Shown one piece after another: positions 1 to 6,215 of a DNA stretch of 8,193 bases; position 1 is the stretch's first letter, and each line of letters opens with the position of its first letter. The notes beneath the pieces were generated by a model. It was not told the origin of the DNA. It saw only the letters and a list, made by a program, of their open reading frames with translations, and searched no databases. Origin of the DNA: Phycisphaerales bacterium (GTDB lineage Bacteria > Planctomycetota > Phycisphaerae > Phycisphaerales > UBA1924); contig JARGNC010000116.1 of the NCBI GenBank assembly GCA_029212425.1, forward strand, positions 1-8,193. Direction: 5' to 3'. The position numbers were made by a program, and so were the translations under genes.

Positions 1-110
1 GCAATTGCCGCGGCTTGCTCGTGCCCTTTGTGCACAAGCACTCGATCCGCATCGCAACCAGATTCGGACAGATCCTCCGCTTGTCCATGTCGGATCAGGT
101 ACACGATCAT
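1..110 (-). CDS. sixA: SixA-like phosphohistidine phosphatase, N-terminal fragment (cut by left window edge)
   Basis: Reading the minus strand from the ATG at 110 gives 36 codons beginning MIVYLIRHGQAEDLSESG and continuing through DADRVLVHKGHEQAAAI. This is the N-terminal pattern of the SixA branch of the histidine phosphatase (phosphoglycerate mutase-like) superfamily: hydrophobic beta strand, RHG with the catalytic His (residue 8), then A-E-D, G-x-D-x-x-R-x-L and K-G. SixA proteins remove phosphate from phosphohistidine, for example on HPt domains of phosphorelays or on PTS proteins, in the cytoplasm. The start overlaps the crcB stop as ATGA, and an AGGAG Shine-Dalgarno lies 7 nt before it inside crcB, so translation is probably coupled to crcB. 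The second catalytic His and the rest of the protein lie outside the window. A different histidine-phosphatase branch is possible, but the spacing of the A-E-D and R-x-L motifs favours SixA. Confidence 0.75.
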   Translation of the reverse strand, partial: MIVYLIRHGQAEDLSESGCDADRVLVHKGHEQAAAI

Positions 111-529
111 GCTGTTGCTCCTGTGGTGAATGCTGCGGTCCCGATCGTGAACCCACCAAATACGCCGAGGAGTCCAAACACGAGCGACATGATGACATAG
201 ACGCTTGCCATCCCCAGTCGTTGGTTCTGGATGAGTTCGAGTGTTTCCCATCCGAAGGATGAGAAAGTGGTGAATCCGCCGAGGATGCCGACGATGAGGA
301 AGAGCATCGCGGGTGAGGATTGTTGGTCGCGGGAGATCGCGTAGGCCCATGCGAGACCGATGAGCCCGCACCCGATGATGTTGACGAGCATGGTTGCAAA
401 CGGATAGAGATTCAACCAGTGGGGGGGCTCAAAATCGGTCGGCGTGAAGCGCGCGACGAGGAGCCCGATCCCGTATCGGCTGATGGATCCGAGTCCGCCT
501 CCAAGGAATACCAGCATGAGTTTGAGCAT
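107..529 (-). CDS. crcB: Fluoride ion channel CrcB/Fluc
   Basis: The 140-residue membrane protein matches the CrcB/Fluc family in length and motifs. It has GGGLGSISRYG at 10-20, LVNIIGC at 48-54 with the conserved Asn50, and GGFTTFSSF at 84-92, the phenylalanine/threonine segment that lines the fluoride pore and central Na+ site. Four hydrophobic segments are visible (about 3-25, 42-64, 75-95 and 108-132). The family forms dual-topology dimers in the inner membrane that export fluoride and protect enolase and pyrophosphatase. The gene starts 59 nt after the membrane sulfotransferase stop and ends overlapping the sixA-like start by ATGA, so it probably sits in the middle of an operon. No Shine-Dalgarno is visible. 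A TACACT hexamer at 576-581 on the same strand could be a weak promoter of its own. I do not see a fluoride riboswitch core in the 59-nt leader. Confidence 0.95.
   Translation of the reverse strand: MLKLMLVFLGGGLGSISRYGIGLLVARFTPTDFEPPHWLNLYPFATMLVNIIGCGLIGLAWAYAISRDQQSSPAMLFLIVGILGGFTTFSSFGWETLELIQNQRLGMASVYVIMSLVFGLLGVFGGFTIGTAAFTTGATA
118..122 (-). promoter_or_regulatory. Shine-Dalgarno site of the sixA-like gene
   Basis: The minus strand reads AGGAG here, 7 nt upstream of the ATG at 110. It lies inside the 3' end of crcB and supports this start and coupled translation. It is one of only two clear Shine-Dalgarno sites in the window. Confidence 0.7.
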
Positions 530-588
530 GGTTGTCTACTTTCGTCGGACAGAAAGGTCCATGAAACATCATCGGAGTGTAGCAAAGT

Positions 589-2232
589 CTATGTCCCAGG
601 TGCGTTAGGACCGGTGCTCGAAGCGTGTCTCCATGCTGTGAGCATTCCAAGCACGGCAAACGCGATCGAGGACGGCGCGAGAATGCCGTGGAGCGCGCCC
701 TTGGAGTTGTGGTAGAGGAAGTCGCTCGTCGTGCTGTCCACTGCGAAGTTCCAGTTGATGAGCGTGATCGGGAACGAGATGGATACAAAGACCAACAGGG
801 TCAGTCCCGCCGCGATGTATCCGAGCCGTTTCGAACCACCACCCGCGAAATGGACCGCCGCGAGACCGACGGCGGAACCCCCGATCCACACAAGCTGATC
901 GAGCCGGGGTTTGATCTCCGGATTGACCTGTTTGATGATCCAGATGGTCCAGATCCACAGCAACCCCCAAACGAGACTTGCTATCACTGCTGCAAATAGA
1001 CCACGAATGGGGTGGATGGTTCGATCTGGATGCGGAGGAAGCGGGGGATCGACCCGTTCCGGGGGATGACACGATGGGTGCAACGCGCGGATCTGTTCGA
1101 TTGATTCGGGTTCGGTCGTTGAGGGCGTCCCCAGATCGATCGGCAAGCGGGTGGGGCGCTTGTACGCGCCAAGGTCATGGAGGTACTGCGCGATTGCATC
1201 GGAATGAGGACCGCTCAGTTCCAGACCAAGGGTTTGATACGACTTCGCGAGTTGACCAATCGGATCGGCGATCAACGCTTCGTGGGTCATGAACGCGATG
1301 CGTCCCTCATCGAGCGATTGTGACTGCGCCACCGTCGCGTACTCGATTTCAAGGTATTCATTGACGATCCGTTCACGGAGTGCGTCTGCATCCATCCGCG
1401 ATTCGAGCAGGTGCGAAGACAGGTCGTCATGCATCCGCATGTTGGATTCGATGACTTTGATCGAATCGCGCGAGACATGAATGAAGCGGACATGGTCGCC
1501 GAAGATTTCAACCAGTTCGGAGATGTGTGCGCCATGGCTCGGAGTCTTGAGAACCAGCATTTTATTCGGATGCCTGCGTGTCACCTTCCAAGCGAACCCC
1601 GCGAGGGTGCGGCGCCATCGGGCGCGTTCAGATTCGGAGCATTGTTCGAGTGTGTTCCACTTGCTCCACTTCGACCATCGGCTCGGGAAAATCAAACGAC
1701 CAGGAAGCGTTGAGCATGCACCCCATCCCGCAAGCGCGAAATCATCTTCTGCTGGCCACATCGGTCCAAACCCAACATTGTCCTGTGGACGCGATGAGCC
1801 GAGGAATGGGACGAGAAGGAAACGGGTGACGGCCCAACTCAACCAGCATCCTTGTCCGAGCAGTGCTTGGTACCAGCGCGGGGTGACCGAGTCCGGATCG
1901 CACGCGATCAGGTTGTGCGCGTGCGTGGTCCCAGAGCGGTAGTACCCGACAATGACCAGCACACCTGGGGGGTGGTCGAGTTGTTCTGGATTTTTCTTGA
2001 GGAGCCTCCAGCAGATCCCAAAGACGATCCGCTCTGGGAGCGACCAGAGGGTGCCAACGAGACTTGTGAACCCGATCCCAAGCAGACGGATCCAGTATCG
2101 TGGATGGATCCGTGTTCCAGCGAGCATCCGCAACCAGACATCGAGGGGGGCCAATGCGAGCAGATGCGCGACAGGAGCCGCGAGTACTGGATTGCGATTG
2201 GAAGGGGGGATTGGGTCCTCGGGAGGTGGCAT
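589..2232 (-). CDS. PAPS-dependent sulfotransferase family protein fused to a C-terminal four-helix membrane domain
   Basis: With the ATG at 2232 the protein has 547 residues. Residues 1-365 are a sulfotransferase domain of the Sulfotransfer_3-like group. The P-loop-like 5'-phosphosulfate motif YYRSGTTHAHNLI is at 97-109. RPQDN (148-152) and PAEDDFAL (160-167) fit this group's RPxD...PxEDEFAL signature. HVSRD at 252-256, after KTPSH, is the 3'-phosphate-binding region. A proline-rich linker (about 368-409) leads to four hydrophobic segments (about 411-433, 446-463, 470-492 and 518-536), so the enzyme is probably anchored in the inner membrane with the catalytic domain in the cytoplasm. The acceptor is unknown. 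An upstream in-frame ATG at 2313 would add 27 residues, but that stretch is low in recognisable features and rich in rare-looking codons (ATA, AGG, TCA), and a TAnnnT box sits 5 nt before 2232. An ATG at 2376 would overlap the divergent gene. crcB follows 59 nt downstream. Confidence 0.85.
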   Translation of the reverse strand: MPPPEDPIPPSNRNPVLAAPVAHLLALAPLDVWLRMLAGTRIHPRYWIRLLGIGFTSLVGTLWSLPERIVFGICWRLLKKNPEQLDHPPGVLVIVGYYRSGTTHAHNLIACDPDSVTPRWYQALLGQGCWLSWAVTRFLLVPFLGSSRPQDNVGFGPMWPAEDDFALAGWGACSTLPGRLIFPSRWSKWSKWNTLEQCSESERARWRRTLAGFAWKVTRRHPNKMLVLKTPSHGAHISELVEIFGDHVRFIHVSRDSIKVIESNMRMHDDLSSHLLESRMDADALRERIVNEYLEIEYATVAQSQSLDEGRIAFMTHEALIADPIGQLAKSYQTLGLELSGPHSDAIAQYLHDLGAYKRPTRLPIDLGTPSTTEPESIEQIRALHPSCHPPERVDPPLPPHPDRTIHPIRGLFAAVIASLVWGLLWIWTIWIIKQVNPEIKPRLDQLVWIGGSAVGLAAVHFAGGGSKRLGYIAAGLTLLVFVSISFPITLINWNFAVDSTTSDFLYHNSKGALHGILAPSSIAFAVLGMLTAWRHASSTGPNAPGT

Positions 2233-2237
2233 TGACG

Positions 2238-2243
2238 AGCATA
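2238..2243 (-). promoter_or_regulatory. Candidate -10 box for the membrane sulfotransferase (leaderless start)
   Basis: The minus strand reads TATGCT, then CGTCA, then the ATG at 2232. Transcription would start at or next to the A of the start codon. I see no Shine-Dalgarno and no convincing -35. The same hexamer precedes the PfkB-family gene. It helps choose 2232 over the upstream ATG at 2313. Confidence 0.45.
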
Positions 2244-2315
2244 TGCCATCGAGGGCGTCCCTATTGGTTGGATTGTTTGTGAAGTGCGTGCGGGAACTGT
2301 TCGAACGCGTCATCG

Positions 2316-2334
2316 ATCCGTGATATACGCGGAT
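2316..2334. repeat. Short inverted repeat in the divergent region, candidate operator
   Basis: ATCCG at 2316-2320 is repeated inverted as CGGAT at 2330-2334, with a 9-nt A/T-rich centre. It lies about 20-40 nt before the presumed ALDH transcription start, where a regulator could overlap the -35 region. The arms are only 5 bp, so chance is a real alternative. Confidence 0.2.
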
Positions 2335-2342
2335 TCCATGCG

Positions 2343-2348
2343 TATTGT
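2343..2348 (+). promoter_or_regulatory. Candidate -10 box for the ALDH7-rpiA pair
   Basis: TATTGT ends 6 nt before the ATG at 2355 (spacer CTTTCA). There is no Shine-Dalgarno in front of this ATG, so a leaderless mRNA is the simplest reading. No recognisable -35 hexamer lies 16-18 nt upstream. Confidence 0.4.
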
Positions 2349-2354
2349 CTTTCA

Positions 2355-3920
2355 ATGACACACACCACCAGCACACAGCCGCATCCGCTCCTTATCAAAC
2401 TCGGTTTGGTCGATCACCCACGCGTGGTTCTGGACATTACTGGAAACGAAACACCTGAAAAGGACGGGATCATCGTCGTCCGCAGTCCAGCGACGGGATT
2501 GCCCCTCGCTGGAGTCCGTCTGGACGATGCGGATTCGTATGAAGCAACAACCGCGAAAGCCGCGGCTGCGTTCAAGAAGTTCCGGACTGTACCTGCGCCG
2601 CAGCGTGGTGAGCTGGTCCGTCGAATCGGGGTTGAATACAGAACGGTCCTCGAAGACCTCGGCTCATTGCTCTCGCTGGAGATGGGCAAAATCAAAGCGG
2701 AGGGGATCGGCGAGGTTCAGGAGACCATCGACATCGCGGACTACGCGGTCGGGATGTCCCGTCAGCTCTGCGGCATCACGATGCCATCGGAGCGACCAGA
2801 ACACACGATGAAAGAGCAGTGGCTCCCGCTCGGACCGGTCGGGGTCATCACCGCGTTTAACTTCCCGAATGCGGTGTGGGGATGGAACGCGATGCTCGCG
2901 ACCATCGCTGGAGACACGACTGTTTGGAAACCATCACTGCTCACGCCGCTGACCGCGATCGCGACGAACATGATCGCGGAGAAGGTTGCTTCGGACATGG
3001 GATTCGAGGACATCTTCCAGCTCGTCATCGGGACGGATGATGTGGTTGGAGAAACCATGATCGCGGATCGTCGATACCCGCTCATCAGCGCGACGGGGTC
3101 GTGCCGAATGGGACGCCGGGTCGGAGCAGTGGTCGCAGGTCGACTGGGCAAATGCTTGCTCGAGCTGGGTGGCAACAACGCGGTGATCATTGAACCAGAC
3201 GCAAACCTGGATCTGGCGCTCAAATCCACGGTCTTCGGTGCCGTCGGGACCGCAGGTCAGCGATGCACCTCGACTCGGAGATTGATTATCCACGAATCAA
3301 TCGCGGACGAGTTTGTCGCGAAGATTGCCAAAGCATACGAAACGGTGAATATTGGTGATCCGTTGGATTCATCCGTGTTGATGGGACCGTTGATTTCCGA
3401 AACCGCTGTCCAGCAATACGAACACGCGGTCACCGAAGCGGTCAAGCAAGGTGGCACGCTGCTGACCGGCGGCGAACGCGTCAAGCTCGACGGCGACCTC
3501 AGCGGCGGTCACTTCGTGAAACCAACCATCATCAAGGTTCCGGCATCAAACCAGCTCCCGATGGCGTATGAAGAAACCTTCGCGCCGATCATGTATGTCT
3601 TCACTTACAAGACACTCGATGAAGCGATCGAGATGCAGAACTCGGTCGATCAGGGACTGAGCTCCGCGATCTTCACCGGATCATCGAACGCCGCTCAACG
3701 CTTCCTAACGCCGACCGGCGCTGGATCAGACTGCGGCATCGCGAACATCAACCTTGGGACATCCGGCGCTGAAATCGGTGGCGCATTCGGTGGTGAAAAA
3801 GACACCGGAGGCGGACGCGAGTCAGGTTCTGATGCGTGGAAGGTATACATGCGCCGGCAGACATGTACAATCAACTATGGTGATGAGCTTACACTTGCAC
3901 AGGGGATCCGCTTTGAATAA
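2355..3920 (+). CDS. ALDH7 (antiquitin-type) aldehyde dehydrogenase, probable alpha-aminoadipic semialdehyde / piperideine-6-carboxylate dehydrogenase
   Basis: The 521 residues cover the whole aldehyde dehydrogenase fold and match the ALDH7 family in length. Visible elements are FNFPNAVWGWN at 168-178 with the oxyanion-hole Asn169, WKPS at 191-194 with the cofactor-binding Lys192, LELGGNN at 269-275 with the general base Glu270, and GQRCTSTRRL at 301-310 with the nucleophile Cys304. The C-terminal block from GSDCGIANIN (457-466) through GAEIGGAFGGEK (471-482) and GGGRESGSDAWK (485-496) is highly characteristic of antiquitin. Known members oxidise alpha-aminoadipic semialdehyde (in equilibrium with piperideine-6-carboxylate) to aminoadipate with NAD+ in lysine catabolism. 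Some protect against other aldehydes or osmotic stress, so the substrate here is inferred. No other lysine-catabolic gene is in the window. The stop overlaps the start of rpiA by 8 nt, indicating co-transcription. Confidence 0.93.
   Translation: MTHTTSTQPHPLLIKLGLVDHPRVVLDITGNETPEKDGIIVVRSPATGLPLAGVRLDDADSYEATTAKAAAAFKKFRTVPAPQRGELVRRIGVEYRTVLEDLGSLLSLEMGKIKAEGIGEVQETIDIADYAVGMSRQLCGITMPSERPEHTMKEQWLPLGPVGVITAFNFPNAVWGWNAMLATIAGDTTVWKPSLLTPLTAIATNMIAEKVASDMGFEDIFQLVIGTDDVVGETMIADRRYPLISATGSCRMGRRVGAVVAGRLGKCLLELGGNNAVIIEPDANLDLALKSTVFGAVGTAGQRCTSTRRLIIHESIADEFVAKIAKAYETVNIGDPLDSSVLMGPLISETAVQQYEHAVTEAVKQGGTLLTGGERVKLDGDLSGGHFVKPTIIKVPASNQLPMAYEETFAPIMYVFTYKTLDEAIEMQNSVDQGLSSAIFTGSSNAAQRFLTPTGAGSDCGIANINLGTSGAEIGGAFGGEKDTGGGRESGSDAWKVYMRRQTCTINYGDELTLAQGIRFE
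3901..3905 (+). promoter_or_regulatory. Shine-Dalgarno site fixing the TTG start of rpiA
   Basis: AGGGG lies 7 nt before the TTG at 3913, inside the last codons of the ALDH gene. The next in-frame ATG upstream, at 3883, has no such site and would give a longer N-terminus than is usual for RpiA. Confidence 0.65.
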
Positions 3921-4617
3921 GCAAACGACTACCGTTGATTCGTTAGCGAGTGCCGCGGTTGCTGAGATTGTCAGCGGAATGACTGTCGGACTCGGTGCGG
4001 GACTGACCGCAGCTCGCGGGATTCATGCGCTCGCGCAGCGCGTGATCGACGAGGGGCTGGACATCAGCTGTGTCGCAGCATCGGAGCGTGCAGAAGACCT
4101 CGCACGCTCGCTTGGTCTTAAAATCGTCGACTTTGCGATGCTCGAAGAGATCGATGTGCTCATCGACGGCGCGGACGAAGTGGATCGTTCAATGGTTGTG
4201 CTCAAAGGATCACGCGGCGCGATGACGCGTGAACGCATCCTGTGCTGGGCTTCAAAGCACACAGTCTTTATGGTTAATGAGAAGAAAGTCTCTGAGACTC
4301 AGGTTGGAACTCTTTGCGCCATGCCCATCGCGGTCATGGCATACGGCGTCGCTTCAACACGCAAGGCGCTCCGCCATATCGGGATCAACGGCGTCATCCG
4401 TCAGGACATGGATGGGCGTCTGTTCCTGACCGACAACGGAAACCTTGTGCTCGATGCAACCATCAACGGCAACGAAGACCTGCTCGAAATGGCGCTCGAA
4501 CTCAACGATATTCCAGGAGTGATCGATCACGGACTCTTCATCGACGAAGCGGACACGATCCTTATCGAACGTGAAGATGGCACCATCGAGCGACTCGATC
4601 GTCCCGCTCCTGAATAA
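3913..4617 (+). CDS. rpiA: Ribose-5-phosphate isomerase A, divergent
   Basis: From the TTG at 3913 the protein has 234 residues, the usual RpiA size (E. coli 219). It should interconvert ribose 5-phosphate and ribulose 5-phosphate in the cytoplasm. The catalytic set is intact: DGADE at 85-89 supplies Asp85 and Asp88, and KGSRGAMTRE at 98-107 supplies Lys98 and Glu107. These are the equivalents of E. coli D81, D84, K94 and E103, all shifted by four. TDNGN (173-177), IPGV (200-203) and GLF (207-209) are also conserved. Two loops are unusual. The phosphate-binding GxGTGSTA loop reads GLGAGLTA (26-33), and the glycine run after the catalytic Lys reads GSRG instead of GGGA/GGGG. The start overlaps the ALDH stop by 8 nt and has an AGGGG site, so it is probably translated by coupling. 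A start at ATG 3883 is less likely. A paralogous function is possible because of the altered loops. Confidence 0.85.
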   Translation: MNKQTTTVDSLASAAVAEIVSGMTVGLGAGLTAARGIHALAQRVIDEGLDISCVAASERAEDLARSLGLKIVDFAMLEEIDVLIDGADEVDRSMVVLKGSRGAMTRERILCWASKHTVFMVNEKKVSETQVGTLCAMPIAVMAYGVASTRKALRHIGINGVIRQDMDGRLFLTDNGNLVLDATINGNEDLLEMALELNDIPGVIDHGLFIDEADTILIEREDGTIERLDRPAPE

Positions 4618-4619
4618 CG

Positions 4620-4633
4620 AAGACTGTTGTCTT
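4620..4633. terminator. Small hairpin between convergent rpiA and TPR-sulfotransferase genes
   Basis: AAGAC (4620-4624) and GTCTT (4629-4633) form a perfect 5-bp stem with a TGTT loop in the 14-bp gap between the two stop codons, running into the sulfotransferase stop. There is no long T run on either side, so a role as a weak bidirectional terminator is only possible. Confidence 0.25.
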
Positions 4634-6188
4634 ACACCGGATAGTCATATTTCTCACAGATCGCGTTGAGACGATCCAGCGATGAACCCATGAGTTCCGC
4701 GTACGGGGTCCACTTTGCGACCGATCCCTTATAAATCCCCTGTGCCGCTTGGTGGGGTTGGAGCGTTGGGACAATCCGCTTGCGCTTTGAGAAGTTCAAG
4801 CACGCGTCGTCCCAGGGAAGACCTGCAAACTCAACGAGTCTCCGCGTTTCAGCTTCAGGGTTGCTGACGATCTTCGTGTAGTCTCCAGTGGTGAGGTTGA
4901 GCCACGGAGCGCCTTCCGGGATGACCTTGAGCCAGTGATCGTGCATCTGGAATCGGATTTCGATCATGTCCACGACCGCGTCAAACTCGTTTGTCCAGCC
5001 GTGCCCTCTTGCGAAGTTGCGGAAGAAACACGAGAGTGCGATTTCGCGTGGGTCGCGTCTTGTCAGGATCATTTTCGCGCCCGGCGCGATCGCAGCGAGG
5101 AACCCAATATGCTCATCGTTACTCGGATGCTTGTCGACAACATACTCGGAGCTCCCAGAATGCTCACGGAGCTGATCGAGGACCTGTTGACCCATCTTGT
5201 TGCGTTTGTTGCGAGATATTCTCGACAAGAACTGTGTTGATGGATTGGGGTACATTTTGCATTCGTTCGCAGCTTTGATCAGGAACGGTGCTTCTCCGGC
5301 GCTCTCAGCGAGCGGGTGAGCGGACAGGATCTGCTCTATGAGTGTTGTCCCGGATCGAGGCATCCCAGAGATCATCAATATATGAGGCCGCTGCTCAGGA
5401 CCAGAATCGGTGGGTTCGAGAGTTTTGAGTGTTTCGACATCGAAAATATCCATCAACGATTTGAAGCGTGCGATCTCTGTATCGATGTTGGTTCTGGGCT
5501 TGTTTTTCGCAGCCCCTTTGATGGAGTACCCACCCATGCCGTCGCTGGTTTTGAGACTCCCTCCGCGATACGCGGCTTCCCATGCTTCTGTGTAGTTGCC
5601 TTGGCGTTCGAGGAGTGATGCGAGAAGGTATTCAAGCTCGATTCTGGGAGCATCTTTGATGGAATTGTCGGTGAGCCGACGCTGGATGCGTTCGACCGCT
5701 TCGTCGACGCGATCAGCTTTGGGTGCGAGTTCTCCGAGTGTGAGATCGAGATCCCATGAATCGATTCCGCGTCCATGCGCATCATTGAGGATCTTGATCG
5801 CTTCGTCTGATCGCCCCTCGTATTGCATGATCGTCGCGAGTCGCGCGATCGCGGGTGGATAATCCGGATCGATGCCCAGTGCTTTCTGGAGCGCATCGTT
5901 CGCTTCATCCAGACGACCGGCATACGCGCATGCTTGCGCAAGTGTGTACATGCACTTGAGGTCACTCTCGCCTGCACCCCCAGCGTTGCGGATGAGTGTT
6001 ACCGCGTTGTCGTACTGACCGATCATCACGCTCATCTGCGCAGCTCGGATTCGGACTTTGAGCGCGTTGGGATGCGATCGGTGCTTCGAGAGGAAGGTTT
6101 TGTATATCTTGATCGCGCCGCCGATATCCCCGGATTTTTCGAGGTTCTGTGCGTCGTTGAACAGCGTTTGAGGGCTCTTTGGTGCCAT
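4632..6188 (-). CDS. TPR-repeat sulfotransferase
   Basis: The 518-residue protein has two parts. Residues 1 to about 205 are tandem tetratricopeptide-type helical repeats: recurring units such as GDIGGAIKIYKTFL (20-33), GQYDNAVTLI (57-66), GRLDEANDALQKALGIDPDYPPA (91-113, typical TPR), GRSDEAIKIL (125-134) and GNYTEAWEAAYRGG (197-210). Residues about 267-518 form a PAPS-dependent sulfotransferase domain with GMPRSGTTLIEQIL at 275-288 (5'-phosphosulfate loop), DKHPSN at 352-357, TRRDPREIALSCF at 376-388 (3'-phosphate loop) and a C-terminal YKGSVAKWTPY (486-496). I see no signal peptide or membrane helix, so it should be cytoplasmic, with the TPRs binding a partner or acceptor. It lies 27 nt downstream of the PfkB-family kinase on the same strand and could be co-transcribed with it. 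It also has its own TAnnnT box 6 nt before the ATG. The acceptor is unknown. Confidence 0.9.
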   Translation of the reverse strand: MAPKSPQTLFNDAQNLEKSGDIGGAIKIYKTFLSKHRSHPNALKVRIRAAQMSVMIGQYDNAVTLIRNAGGAGESDLKCMYTLAQACAYAGRLDEANDALQKALGIDPDYPPAIARLATIMQYEGRSDEAIKILNDAHGRGIDSWDLDLTLGELAPKADRVDEAVERIQRRLTDNSIKDAPRIELEYLLASLLERQGNYTEAWEAAYRGGSLKTSDGMGGYSIKGAAKNKPRTNIDTEIARFKSLMDIFDVETLKTLEPTDSGPEQRPHILMISGMPRSGTTLIEQILSAHPLAESAGEAPFLIKAANECKMYPNPSTQFLSRISRNKRNKMGQQVLDQLREHSGSSEYVVDKHPSNDEHIGFLAAIAPGAKMILTRRDPREIALSCFFRNFARGHGWTNEFDAVVDMIEIRFQMHDHWLKVIPEGAPWLNLTTGDYTKIVSNPEAETRRLVEFAGLPWDDACLNFSKRKRIVPTLQPHQAAQGIYKGSVAKWTPYAELMGSSLDRLNAICEKYDYPV

Positions 6189-6194
6189 GGACTG

Positions 6195-6200
6195 AGCGTA
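6195..6200 (-). promoter_or_regulatory. Candidate -10 box for the TPR-sulfotransferase
   Basis: The minus strand reads TACGCT, then CAGTCC, then the ATG at 6188, inside the 27-bp gap after the kinase stop. There is no Shine-Dalgarno, so the gene may have a leaderless mRNA of its own as well as read-through from the kinase. The sequence is one base from the TATGCT in front of the kinase. Confidence 0.35.
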
Positions 6201-6215
6201 GGCGAAGAATCGCGT

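Noticed and set aside
421..427. G7 tract in crcB, with a second one in rdgB at 7661-7667, as phase-variation sites
   Set aside because: Both frames are intact across the tracts, which encode ordinary Pro-Pro and Gly-Gly family residues. Seven bases is short, and neither gene is a typical contingency locus.
530..588. Possible fluoride riboswitch upstream of crcB
   Set aside because: The 59-nt leader does not show the paired GC-rich core and pseudoknot layout I associate with the crcB motif, and the gene probably lies inside an operon.
429..788. Minus-strand frame spanning the crcB start and sulfotransferase end
   Set aside because: It is out of frame with both well-supported genes, arginine-rich and without family motifs.
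2233..2376. Longer sulfotransferase starts at ATG 2313 or 2376
   Set aside because: 2376 overlaps the divergent ALDH coding start. The extra residues from 2313 carry no family motif and use rare-looking codons, while 2232 has a -10-like box 5 nt upstream.
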